Positions 1 to 9,752 are shown, counted from the first letter of the stretch. The stretch is DNA of 12,324 bases from Pseudomonadota bacterium (GCA_029781465.1 JAKOWQ010000238.1:1-12324); one strand, 5' to 3'. Translations and numbers: made by a program. The notes: a model not told the origin generated them from the sequence alone.

Positions 1-378
1 GCCAAGGCCACCAGCATCCAGATCAAGGCCGACGATCTGAGCGATCCGGCCAAAATGAAGGCGTTTCAGGAGGCGCAGAACCAGCTTTCCGGCTCGCTGA
101 TGGGCTTCGGGCGCCTGCTGGCCAACGCCGAAGCCTATCCCGAGCTGAAAAGCATCACCAATTACCAGATGCTGCAAAGCCAGCTTGAGGGCCAGGAAAA
201 CCGTATCCGCGTTGCGATCCGCGACTACAATGAGGCTGTGCGCCAGTACAATACCACGATCCGCACCTTCCCCGATGCGATCGGCGCCAAGGTGATCTAC
301 GGCGCCAAGCCGATGGTCCCCTATGAAGCCGCAACCCCGGGCGCCGAAGTAGCGCCCAGCCTTGAAGGCAAGCTCTAG
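1..378 (+). CDS. lemA: LemA family protein, C-terminal part (5' end outside window)
   Basis: The open frame runs from base 1 to a TAG at 376-378, so only the last 125 residues are present and the start lies upstream. The fragment is helical and carries the LemA-type hallmarks: a segment on sampling and ordering of helices ending in PELKS, the Q-LEGQENRI stretch, then a YNEAVRQYNTTIRTFP stretch. LemA proteins are small envelope proteins, usually with one N-terminal membrane helix and a helical bundle outside the cytoplasm; their biochemical role is not settled. The next gene starts 15 bp downstream and encodes a TPM-domain protein, the usual LemA neighbour, which supports the assignment. The tail after the helices (about 25 residues rich in Ala, Pro and Gly) looks unstructured. 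The family is clear; the function is not. Confidence 0.9.
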   Translation, partial: AKATSIQIKADDLSDPAKMKAFQEAQNQLSGSLMGFGRLLANAEAYPELKSITNYQMLQSQLEGQENRIRVAIRDYNEAVRQYNTTIRTFPDAIGAKVIYGAKPMVPYEAATPGAEVAPSLEGKL

Positions 379-393
379 GCGGAGGATCGCGCC

Positions 394-1221
394 ATGGGGC
401 TTCGCGCCCTCGCATCGCACCAGCGCGCTGCGGCCGCGGTTGCTGCGGCGCTGCTGGCGCTCGCCGCGCTGCTGCTGCCAGGCCTTGCCCTTGCGCAGCA
501 GTTCCCCGCGCTGACCGGCCGGGTGGTCGATGCCGCCAACGTCATTCCGGCGGACGAGGAAGCGCGCCTGACGCAAAAGCTCGAAGCGCTCGAAACCCAG
601 TCGCAGCGGCAGCTGGTGGTGGTCACCTTGCCCGACCTGCAAGGCTATGACATCGCCGATTACGGCTACCAGCTCGGCCGCCACTGGGGGATCGGCGACA
701 AGGAACGCAACGATGGCGCGCTGTTCATCATCGCCCCCAACGAGCGGCGGGTGCGGATCGAGGTCGGCTATGGCCTTGAGCCGGTGCTGACCGACGGGCT
801 CAGCTCGCTCATCATCCAGCAGCAGGTGGTGCCGCGCTTCAAGGCTGGCGACATGGCCGGCGGGATTGAGGCCGGGGCCGATGCAATCGTCGCCCAGTTG
901 ACCCTGCCCGAGGATCAGGCGCGCAAGGTTGCCGCCGAGGTCCAGCCTCGCCAGGACCAAGTCGAAGACGTGTTGGCATCGACCCTGTTCTGGCTGCTTA
1001 TGATGTTCATCTTTTTCGTTCTGCCGATGCTGCGGCGCATGCGCGGCGGGCGGCGCTATCATGACAGCGGGCTGGGCTCGGTAATCCTGTGGAGCGTGCT
1101 CGACGGAATCTCGCGCGGGGGCAGCAGCGGAGGCGGCGGAGGCAGCAGCTGGGGCGGTGGCGGCGGCTTTTCGGGCGGCGGCGGCAGTTTTGGCGGCGGC
1201 GGCTCTTCGGGTAGCTGGTAG
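394..1221 (+). CDS. Secreted TPM-domain (YgcG-type) protein with Gly-rich tail
   Basis: This 275-residue protein has an N-terminal signal peptide (Ala/Leu-rich core at about residues 12-33, likely cleavage after ALA at 34). A TPM domain follows at about 42-170, with the family pattern TGRVVDAANVIP near 41-52, a GDKERNDGALFIIAP stretch at 101-115 and RIEVGYGLEPVLTD at 121-134. A membrane helix lies at about 196-214, and from 242 the tail is almost only Gly and Ser, ending in SSGSW. This order (signal, TPM, TM, Gly-rich tail) is the standard YgcG layout. TPM proteins are envelope proteins; a phosphatase activity has been reported for plant members, but bacterial roles are poorly defined. The ATG at 394 is preceded by GGCGGAGG at 379-386. 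It sits 15 bp after lemA and 9 bp before a second TPM gene, so co-transcription is likely. Confidence 0.92.
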   Translation: MGLRALASHQRAAAAVAAALLALAALLLPGLALAQQFPALTGRVVDAANVIPADEEARLTQKLEALETQSQRQLVVVTLPDLQGYDIADYGYQLGRHWGIGDKERNDGALFIIAPNERRVRIEVGYGLEPVLTDGLSSLIIQQQVVPRFKAGDMAGGIEAGADAIVAQLTLPEDQARKVAAEVQPRQDQVEDVLASTLFWLLMMFIFFVLPMLRRMRGGRRYHDSGLGSVILWSVLDGISRGGSSGGGGGSSWGGGGGFSGGGGSFGGGGSSGSW

Positions 1222-1230
1222 GAGGCGTTG

Positions 1231-1914
1231 ATGGCCCAGTCCCTTTTCCTCACCGATGCCGACCGCGACCGGGTAAGCCAGGCCGTGGCCCGCGCCGAGG
1301 AAGCCAGCGCGGGCGAGATCGTGACTATCCTGGCCGACAGCTCCGATCCCTATGCCGACGTGGCGCTGGTCTGGTCGGTGGTGGCGGCGCTGCTGGCGCT
1401 GAGCGCGCTGGCGCTGGCGCCCGATTTCTACCTCGCGCTGGTTGACCGGGTGCTGGGCCGGTGGGAGCCGCAATGGCACCCGCGCCAGATCCTCGCCCTG
1501 GCGGCGCTGGTCGCGGCATTGAAGTTCACCGGCATGTGGCTGCTCCAGCTGTGGCGCCCGCTGCGCCTGTTGCTGGTCCCCGCCCCGCTCAAGCACGCGC
1601 GCGTGCGCGCCCGGGCAATCACCTGCTTCAAGGTCGGGGCCGAGCGCCGCACCCACGGCAGCACCGGGATCCTGATCTACCTCAGCCTGGCTGAGCACCG
1701 TGCCGAAATCGTCGCCGACGAGGCGATCGCCGCCAAGGTCCAGCCCGAGGTCTGGGGCGCTGCGATGCATGACATGCTTGCCGAAATCCGCGCCGGGCGG
1801 ATCGGTGAGGGATTGGCGGTGGCGGTGGACAAGGTCGGCGTGGTGCTGGCCGAGCACTTCCCGCGCAGCGCCAACGATCGCAACGAGTTGCCCGATCGCC
1901 TGATCGAAGTCTAA
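1231..1914 (+). CDS. TPM-domain membrane protein, second paralogue
   Basis: This 227-residue protein has no signal peptide. Two hydrophobic helices lie at about 43-63 and 86-106. The N-terminal part (10-40, with EEASAGEIVTILAD) and the C-terminal part (about 125-208, with TGILIYLSLAEHRAEIVAD and later GEGLAVAVDKVG) together resemble a TPM domain, so the domain appears to be split by an inserted membrane hairpin. I chose the ATG at 1231, which follows GGAGG at 1221-1225; an in-frame TTG just before it would add one residue. The gene lies 9 bp after the secreted TPM gene, as expected for the common LemA-TPM-TPM arrangement in Proteobacteria. Membrane location is well supported. Biochemical function is unknown, though a shared envelope role with the two upstream genes is a reasonable inference. 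Confidence 0.85.
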   Translation: MAQSLFLTDADRDRVSQAVARAEEASAGEIVTILADSSDPYADVALVWSVVAALLALSALALAPDFYLALVDRVLGRWEPQWHPRQILALAALVAALKFTGMWLLQLWRPLRLLLVPAPLKHARVRARAITCFKVGAERRTHGSTGILIYLSLAEHRAEIVADEAIAAKVQPEVWGAAMHDMLAEIRAGRIGEGLAVAVDKVGVVLAEHFPRSANDRNELPDRLIEV

Positions 1915-1923
1915 ACGCGGCGG

Positions 1924-2460
1924 ATGCATTTCGACGAACCCGAGGAAATCCGCTGGGCGGGCAAGTTCATCACCGCACGCACTCGCGGCAAGTGGGAATA
2001 TGTCACCCGTGCCCGCGGCATACGCGCGGCGGTGATCCTGGCGATCGACCCCGAAGACCACGTGATCCTGGTCGAGCAGTTTCGCGTGCCGCTGGGCAGG
2101 CCGTGCCTTGAGCTGCCCGCCGGACTGATCGGGGACGATGATGGCAAGGCCGGAGAAGACGCCACCGCCGCCGCCGCACGCGAACTGGAGGAGGAAACCG
2201 GCTATCGCGCCGCGCGGATGGAGGTTCTGGGCGAGTTCTATTCCTCCCCCGGAATGGTCAGCGAAAGCTTCACCCTGCTGCGCGCCCACGGCCTCACCCG
2301 GATCGGCCCCGGCGGAGGGCTGGACGGAGAGGACATCACCGTCCATCGTGTGCCGCGAAGAAGGTTGGCGGCGTTCGTTGCCGAATCGCGTCGGCGCGGA
2401 CTGGGGATCGACGTGCGGCTGCTGATGCTGCTGGCCCCGGATATTTTGGGAGGAGAATGA
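1924..2460 (+). CDS. Nudix hydrolase, ADP-ribose pyrophosphatase type
   Basis: This 178-residue protein has a clear Nudix box: E78, seven residues, then R86-E87-L88-x-E90-E91-x-G93-Y94, which binds the catalytic metal and cleaves nucleoside diphosphate-X bonds. The preceding ELPAG (63-67) is typical of ADP-ribose and sugar-nucleotide pyrophosphatases, as are the VEQFRVPLGRPCLELPAG strand-loop and the YSSPGMVSESFTLL segment (106-119). Between G67 and E78 there are ten residues instead of the canonical five, with an acidic GDDDG insertion. The likely reaction is hydrolysis of ADP-ribose to AMP and ribose 5-phosphate in the cytoplasm; the exact substrate cannot be read from sequence. The ATG at 1924 lies 9 bp after the upstream stop and has only a poor ribosome-binding site. 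The following SDR gene starts 1 bp after this stop, suggesting translational coupling. Confidence 0.9.
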   Translation: MHFDEPEEIRWAGKFITARTRGKWEYVTRARGIRAAVILAIDPEDHVILVEQFRVPLGRPCLELPAGLIGDDDGKAGEDATAAAARELEEETGYRAARMEVLGEFYSSPGMVSESFTLLRAHGLTRIGPGGGLDGEDITVHRVPRRRLAAFVAESRRRGLGIDVRLLMLLAPDILGGE

Positions 2461-2461
2461 C

Positions 2462-3244
2462 ATGGCGGGACGGGTAGCGGGCAAGCTGGCGCTGATAACC
2501 GGCGGGGCGCAGGGGCTGGGTGCGGCGCAAGGACGGATGCTGGCGCGCGAGGGCGCGCGGGTGATGCTGGCAGATCTCAACGCCGAGGGCGCCGCAGCGC
2601 AGGCCGCCGCGATCAACGCCGAACTCGGCGCGGGCACCGCCTTTTCCTGCAAGCTCGATGTCACGCAGGAAGCTGACTGGCTTGCCGCGCTTGAACAGGT
2701 GCAGAGCGATCTGGGCGGGCTGTCGGTGCTGGTCAACAACGCCGGGATCGGGGTGCGCGGCAATATCGAGACCTGCACGCTTGAGGAATGGCACCGCGGC
2801 TTCGCGGTCAACGTCGATTCGGTGTTCCTCGGCTGCAAGCACGCCCTGCCGCTGCTCAAGGACAACCAGCCCGGCTCGATCATCAACATCTCCTCGATCG
2901 CCGGGCTGATCGCGTCCGACACCATGCCCGGATACAACGCCAGCAAGGCGGCGGTGTGGATGCTGAGCAAGTCGGTCGCGCTCTATTGCGGCAAGATGGG
3001 CTGGAACATCCGCTCCAACTCGGTCCACCCGACCTTCGTCGATACCCCGATCCTCGATGGCATGGTGACCAGCACCGGAAAGCCCAAGGACGTGATCATG
3101 GACAAGCTGGCCCGCCAGATCCCGCTCAAGCGCGTGGGCCATCCCGACGAGATCGCGGCCGGGGTACTGTTCCTCGCCAGCGACGAAAGCAGCTTCATGA
3201 CCGGCGCCGAGCTCAAGCTTGACGGCGGCATCTCGGCGATGTGA
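2462..3244 (+). CDS. Short-chain dehydrogenase/reductase (classical SDR)
   Basis: This 260-residue protein has all classical SDR landmarks: the cofactor loop T13-G-G-A-Q-G18-L-G20, NNAG at 92-95, the structural N117, and the catalytic set S145, Y158 and K162 (YNASK). Asp38 at the end of the second strand favours NAD(H) over NADP(H). The C-terminus TGAELKLDGGISAM is the usual SDR end. Length and the overall pattern fit secondary-alcohol or hydroxysteroid/cyclopentanol-type dehydrogenases, or sugar dehydrogenases; the substrate is not determinable. A strong GGGAGGAG at 2448-2455, inside the end of the Nudix gene, sets the ATG at 2462. The LacI-type regulator starts 10 bp after this stop, so the SDR may belong to a sugar or alcohol pathway controlled by that regulator. 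That link is inference from position only. Confidence 0.93.
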   Translation: MAGRVAGKLALITGGAQGLGAAQGRMLAREGARVMLADLNAEGAAAQAAAINAELGAGTAFSCKLDVTQEADWLAALEQVQSDLGGLSVLVNNAGIGVRGNIETCTLEEWHRGFAVNVDSVFLGCKHALPLLKDNQPGSIINISSIAGLIASDTMPGYNASKAAVWMLSKSVALYCGKMGWNIRSNSVHPTFVDTPILDGMVTSTGKPKDVIMDKLARQIPLKRVGHPDEIAAGVLFLASDESSFMTGAELKLDGGISAM

Positions 3245-3254
3245 AACGGCGCCG

Positions 3255-4322
3255 ATGGGGCACGATACCGAAACCAGGCCCAAGCCGCGATCCCTGCGCG
3301 TCACCTCGTTCGACGTCGCGGCCGAGGCCGGAGTCAGCCAGTCGACCGTCAGCCGTGCGCTGGCGGGCGATCCGGTGGTCAGCGAGGCGACCCGCCAGCG
3401 CGTGGCCGAAGCCGCCCGCAAGCTCAACTATTTCGTCGACGAGAACGCCGCCCGTCTGCGCACCGGGCGCACCGGCACCCTGGCGGTGGTGGTGATCTGC
3501 CGCCCGGGGGAAGACCGCAAGGATCTCAACCCGTTCCATTCCGCGCTGCTCGCCTCGCTGTGCGGCGCGGCCAGCCTGCGCGGCTATGAAACGCTGGTCA
3601 GCTTTCAGGACGGGCCGGAAAACTTCAACGGCCGCTACGAGGAACAGCGCAAGGCCGATGGCCTAGCGGTGATCGGCACGACCGAGAACTATTCCGCCTG
3701 GGACTATTTCCGCCAGCTCGGCCAGGCCAACCACACCGGCAAGAGCATGCACTGGGTCTGCTGGGGGGCACCGTTCGACGATGTCGAATGGATCCGCTCC
3801 GACAACCACGGCGGCGCCCGCCTTGCCACCCGCCACCTGATCGAGCAGGGCTATCGCAAGATCGTCTGCATCGGCTCGGAAACCTCGCCCCAGCGCCAGT
3901 TTCTCGAGCGCTACGAGGGCTATGCCGAGGAAATGCGCGAACACGGCCTTGAGCCCGCGCTGGCGCCGATCGACAAGGGCCTGCCGCGCGAGGAACAGGG
4001 CCGCCGCGCGGTCCAGGCGCTGATCGAGGCGGGGACACCTTTCGACGCGCTGTTCGCGGTCTGCGATCCGGTTGCGCTTGGCGCGCTCGACGCGCTCCAC
4101 GCCCATGGCCTGGCGGTGCCGGGCACGGTCGGGCTGGTCGGCTTCGACGGGATCCGCGCCGGGGCCTATTCCTCGCCTCCCCTGACCTCGATCGAGCCCG
4201 ATTTCCGCGCCGCGGGCGAAATGATGGTCGACAAGCTGCTCGCCGCGATCGCCGGAGACCCGCACGAACAGCGCCGCGTCCCGGTCAAACTGCTGATCCG
4301 CGAAAGCTCGCGCCGGGGCTGA
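3255..4322 (+). CDS. LacI-family transcriptional regulator
   Basis: This 355-residue protein begins with a LacI-type helix-turn-helix at about residues 16-36 (VTSFDVAAEAGVSQSTVSRAL). The hinge follows (NYFVDENAARLRTGRTGTLAVVV, 58-80), then a periplasmic-binding-protein-like effector domain to the end, with the family segments RSDNHGGARLATRHLIEQGY (181-200) and VPGTVGLVGFDG (288-299). Such proteins bind palindromic operators as dimers or tetramers and usually respond to sugars or nucleosides. I chose the ATG at 3255, 10 bp after the SDR stop. An in-frame TTG at 3219 would add 12 residues overlapping the SDR gene and is unlikely. The ribosome-binding site is weak, which fits coupling to the upstream gene. 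No obvious operator was found, so the target is unknown; the SDR next door is the natural candidate. Confidence 0.93.
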   Translation: MGHDTETRPKPRSLRVTSFDVAAEAGVSQSTVSRALAGDPVVSEATRQRVAEAARKLNYFVDENAARLRTGRTGTLAVVVICRPGEDRKDLNPFHSALLASLCGAASLRGYETLVSFQDGPENFNGRYEEQRKADGLAVIGTTENYSAWDYFRQLGQANHTGKSMHWVCWGAPFDDVEWIRSDNHGGARLATRHLIEQGYRKIVCIGSETSPQRQFLERYEGYAEEMREHGLEPALAPIDKGLPREEQGRRAVQALIEAGTPFDALFAVCDPVALGALDALHAHGLAVPGTVGLVGFDGIRAGAYSSPPLTSIEPDFRAAGEMMVDKLLAAIAGDPHEQRRVPVKLLIRESSRRG

Positions 4323-4325
4323 TAT

Positions 4326-7217
<2,892 letters not shown>

Positions 7218-7229
7218 GGCGCCCGCCAT

Positions 7230-7244
7230 GTTCCACATCTGTTC
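7230..7244 (-). promoter_or_regulatory. LexA (SOS) box of uvrA
   Basis: The sequence is GTTC, seven bases (CACATCT), GTTC on the plus strand, read as GAAC-N7-GAAC toward uvrA. This is an exact match to the direct-repeat SOS box known for alphaproteobacterial LexA. It ends 12 bp upstream of the chosen uvrA start, and uvrA is a classic SOS gene. A poor -35-like TTGCCA (complement of 7250-7255) lies just upstream, so the box would overlap the promoter core and the leader would be very short. The rest of the 190-bp gap to the slam stop (7245-7407) shows no gene and no clear terminator. Confidence 0.85.
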
Positions 7245-7407
7245 GATTGTGGCAAGGGGCATGGCGTGATCGGGATCATGGTTGCACGGGCACCGGCGAC
7301 CCGCAGAGACATGCTGTTGCGTGTCCACGTCCAACGTTGCGGCTCGGGTGCAGCTAGGTTCATTTGGCAAACCGGCACCATAGTCTCCGCAATTTCCGAC
7401 ATTCCGA

Positions 7408-8748
7408 TCAAAATGCGGCCGCTAGTCCAAACTCTCCGGCGACGCGTTGATAGTCATAAATTTCTATCGTGGAACGATTCGCTTCGAACCGCACCCTCGC
7501 AAATGGCGCAAAGGACCGGATCCTGAGCGCCCGAAACGTTCCAGCAAACGACACCCCATAGCGATTGTCTATTCGGCGCGAGGGATAGAGCAGCAGGCGC
7601 GTGTCAGCTTCAAGATGACTGTAGTTGATGCCCGCAACAGCCGTGGTCGACCCAAACTCGCGAAACATGTAAAGGCCAATTCCGCCGCTCGTAGTGGAAT
7701 AGCCCGGATCGCGCGCGGCCTCGCGGCTGGCGCTGAGTTGCAATCCGATGCCCGCACGAGCAGAGAGGGCACGGTCGACCCCGACGCTCAAGCCAAACGA
7801 ACTGGCATCCTGAAGATCGTTGCGCCGATTGTCGATGCGCGCATAGCTCGCCCCCGCCCTAAGCTGGCCCCGCTTGCCAAGTGGATGCTGCCAGTCGGCT
7901 GAGCTGGACGCGCTGATGGTAAACAACTGGCCTCCATACCAGCGCCAAGCCGGACCAACCGAAACCGACAGCCGATCGCGCCCGATCTGCATCTCCGGGC
8001 CAGTGCCGATCCCCAGCGAATAATCGTCGAAGCGGCTCTGGCGGTAGATGTCGCTATCTGCGGAAACGCGAGTCAGCCAGCGCGCTCGCTGATTGATCGG
8101 AACCCGCAGATAGGCCTGTCCGCGCAGCGCCAACCCCAGTCCGGAACGCGCCTTGGCATTCTCGTCGAGCGTGAATTCGCCGATGGTCGTTCCCAGGGTA
8201 TCCGATCGGGTGGCACGGTTGATATTGCTGTCCGGCGCCAGCGCCAGCTCCAGTGAAACACCCAACGGCTTATTGGCCGACAGCGCCCCGGCGTAGAAAC
8301 GTACCATTCGCTCGACTTCCGGGGGAAGCCCAGCGGCCTCGGCGGCGCGCAGTTCCCGTTCCGCCGCTCCCAGGTGCCCCAGTTGCCCATGCATCCGCGC
8401 CAGCTCGAGCCGGACTCGCGCCGCGCCGGGTTTTTCATCGAGGATCGCGCGAAACTCGATCGCCGCATCGGCATAGCGATGCAGTCGTTCGGCCAGCATC
8501 ATGCCAAGGCGGAACCGGGCCTCGGTTCGCAGTTCGATATCGGGATTTCCAGCCAGCGCGCGGTAGGCCGCTTCGGCAGTCGCGAAATCGCCCCGCGCCT
8601 CGGCCTGAGCGGCAAAATCGAACAACTGCGCGGGAGAGAGGGTAAGCGTTTGCGGCGCAGATGTGCCGTCCTGTGCCAGGGTCGCAGGGGCCAGGCTCGC
8701 CACGATCGCACCGGCGATCAGTCCGATCAGGCTACGCGCCAGGCGCAC
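7408..8748 (-). CDS. Slam-type outer-membrane protein (TPR + DUF560 barrel)
   Basis: Slam proteins help translocate lipoproteins across the outer membrane to the cell surface. This 446-residue protein has a signal peptide (likely cleavage after ATLA at 25). A helical TPR-like region follows at about 38-155 (repeated A-A-A-E-Y/F-R patterns such as DFATAEAAYRALAG and RYADAAIEFRAILDE). From about 162 there are alternating amphipathic strands of an outer-membrane barrel, ending in a terminal Phe (GLAAAF), the usual BAM signal. The APDSNINRAT motif (171-180) at the barrel entry is characteristic of the DUF560/Slam family, and length and layout match. The start is GTG (complement of 8746-8748), preceded by a GGTGAT ribosome-binding-like stretch. 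It lies 30 bp downstream of, and in frame with, the lipoprotein gene, its likely substrate. Other possibilities (generic TPR porin) are less likely given the motif. Confidence 0.85.
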   Translation of the reverse strand: MRLARSLIGLIAGAIVASLAPATLAQDGTSAPQTLTLSPAQLFDFAAQAEARGDFATAEAAYRALAGNPDIELRTEARFRLGMMLAERLHRYADAAIEFRAILDEKPGAARVRLELARMHGQLGHLGAAERELRAAEAAGLPPEVERMVRFYAGALSANKPLGVSLELALAPDSNINRATRSDTLGTTIGEFTLDENAKARSGLGLALRGQAYLRVPINQRARWLTRVSADSDIYRQSRFDDYSLGIGTGPEMQIGRDRLSVSVGPAWRWYGGQLFTISASSSADWQHPLGKRGQLRAGASYARIDNRRNDLQDASSFGLSVGVDRALSARAGIGLQLSASREAARDPGYSTTSGGIGLYMFREFGSTTAVAGINYSHLEADTRLLLYPSRRIDNRYGVSFAGTFRALRIRSFAPFARVRFEANRSTIEIYDYQRVAGEFGLAAAF

Positions 8749-8757
8749 AAATCACCG

Positions 8758-8784
8758 CAGCTACTGCAGTTACTGTAGCTACTG
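8758..8784 (-). repeat. Three tandem 9-bp units with in-frame stops at the lipoprotein-slam junction
   Basis: On the coding (minus) strand the units are CAGTAGCTA, CAGTAACTG and CAGTAGCTG. The first contains the last codon and stop of the lipoprotein gene. Because the unit length is a multiple of three, the frame then meets TAA and TAG, and a TGA follows at 8752-8754, before the in-phase GTG start of slam. The unit matches are visible directly; any function is inference. Confidence 0.8.
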
Positions 8785-9684
8785 CTTCTTGCCCGCAGTC
8801 CCACCGAAGGCTTCGCTCGATCCGCTGACGAAGTTGTAGACATAGCCCATTTCAGCGCCCTGTGGCCCGAAGAACGATCCGGCAAAGCCCGGGCCGGTGG
8901 TGCCTGCGAAGGTGCCGGAAAAGGCCGAACTACCCGCTGCAATCGCACCGGTTCCGTTAAAAGTGCCAAAGTCCGTCGCGGCGCTCGATCCCACGGGCGC
9001 GGCGATCAGGTGCAGCGAGGTGCTGATGGCGCCGGTGCCGAAGTTGGCCGAAAACGTGGCGGTTGATGCAGAGGTTGTATCGTACTGAACCCCGCCGTTG
9101 ACGATCGAGCCAGCCGTTTCGGCCGAATAGGTGGCGGTCCCGGTCTTGGGCATGTCACTGGCAATGGTCGGCATTCCCCCAACCGCCAGCCAGGCCTTCG
9201 CATCCGAACCCGTCACATTGATGAACCGCCCGAACATCGTGTAGCTGAGCGGCACACCGCCGACAGTCGGCCAGGTGACCCTGAGTTCTTGCTGGCCGGT
9301 AGACGTTACCTTCTTGAATGCCTGAGTCGTCGCGGTCGAATGGGCCGGATCGGCATTGCTCAGCTCGAATATGCCGGTGATTCCGCCCGGGGCGTTGATG
9401 ACATAGCTTCCCGCAGCGACATCGTAGGTCACGGTCACCGTATTTCCGAAGGTATCCGCGCCCTGCCCTGCGGGCCCCGCAGTCGTGATCTGCCAGTGCA
9501 CATCCGCAGTCTGGAAGGTGTGAGTTCCCGTCAGATCCTGAATCTTGGTGTATGCGGCCGGTGGGGGAGTTGGGGTGGGAGTTGGAGTGGGTGTTGGTGT
9601 GGGGGTACTGCTTACTCCGCCACCGCCGCAAGCGGACAAGGCAGCAGCCAGCGAGAAAAGCGCCGCCAATCGAATAACCCGCAT
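8779..9684 (-). CDS. Surface lipoprotein with TbpB-like barrel signature, probable Slam substrate
   Basis: This 301-residue protein has a lipoprotein signal peptide with lipobox LSAC; Cys19 is the only cysteine I see. Gly20 at the +2 position argues against inner-membrane retention. A (Thr-Pro)7 linker at 27-40 acts as a spacer from the membrane anchor. The rest is Gly/Thr/Ser-rich beta structure, and the C-terminal part holds FSGTFAGTTGPGFAGSFFGP followed by QGAEMGYVYNF (255-285), the GxFFGPxAxExG signature of transferrin-binding-protein-like beta-barrel lipoproteins. It is followed after 30 bp by a Slam-type gene, the standard genetic arrangement for exporter and substrate. ATG is at 9682-9684 with a weak GGGGG-type ribosome-binding site. 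Its ligand is unknown: no TonB receptor or iron gene is nearby, so a transferrin role should not be assumed, and an environmental sphingomonad would have no host transferrin. Confidence 0.8.
   Translation of the reverse strand: MRVIRLAALFSLAAALSACGGGGVSSTPTPTPTPTPTPTPPPAAYTKIQDLTGTHTFQTADVHWQITTAGPAGQGADTFGNTVTVTYDVAAGSYVINAPGGITGIFELSNADPAHSTATTQAFKKVTSTGQQELRVTWPTVGGVPLSYTMFGRFINVTGSDAKAWLAVGGMPTIASDMPKTGTATYSAETAGSIVNGGVQYDTTSASTATFSANFGTGAISTSLHLIAAPVGSSAATDFGTFNGTGAIAAGSSAFSGTFAGTTGPGFAGSFFGPQGAEMGYVYNFVSGSSEAFGGTAGKKQ
9565..9606 (-). repeat. 42-bp degenerate hexamer repeat coding for (Thr-Pro)7
   Basis: Seven consecutive ACN-CCN hexamers encode the linker behind the lipid anchor of the lipoprotein. 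The third codon positions differ between copies, so it is not a perfect simple repeat, but it could still change length by recombination or slippage in whole hexamers without breaking the frame. Confidence 0.85.
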
Positions 9685-9723
9685 AAGACCCCCAACAAAA
9701 GGACAGTTTTAACTAAAGAAACC

Positions 9724-9752
9724 AGTATAACTCCTTGAGATTTATGTGACTA
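9724..9752 (-). promoter_or_regulatory. Predicted sigma70-type promoter of the lipoprotein-slam unit
   Basis: Read on the minus strand, TAGTCA (complement of 9747-9752) and TATACT (complement of 9724-9729) are separated by exactly 17 bp and match the -35 and -10 consensus at four and five of six positions. Transcription would begin near 9717, giving a leader of roughly 33 nt before the ATG at 9684. The stretch is clearly more AT-rich than its surroundings. No Fur, Irr or RirA site could be recognised with confidence. Confidence 0.5.

Noticed and set aside
3219..3254. 12-residue extension of the LacI-type regulator from a TTG codon
   Set aside because: It overlaps the SDR end and lacks family similarity; the ATG at 3255 places the helix-turn-helix at the normal distance from the start.
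2336..3427. 363-codon minus-strand frame across the Nudix, SDR and lacI-type genes
   Set aside because: It spans three well-supported genes on the opposite strand and shows no recognisable domain.
7218..7370. 51-residue N-terminal extension of UvrA from a TTG codon
   Set aside because: It would translate the LexA box, has Cys/His-rich unrelated sequence, and the family N-terminus starts at the internal Met at 7217.
9700..9725. Near-palindromic TTTAGTTAAA stretch as an iron-regulator (Irr/RirA/Fur) site for the lipoprotein unit
   Set aside because: The match is short and imperfect and lies in an AT-rich leader where such patterns arise easily.
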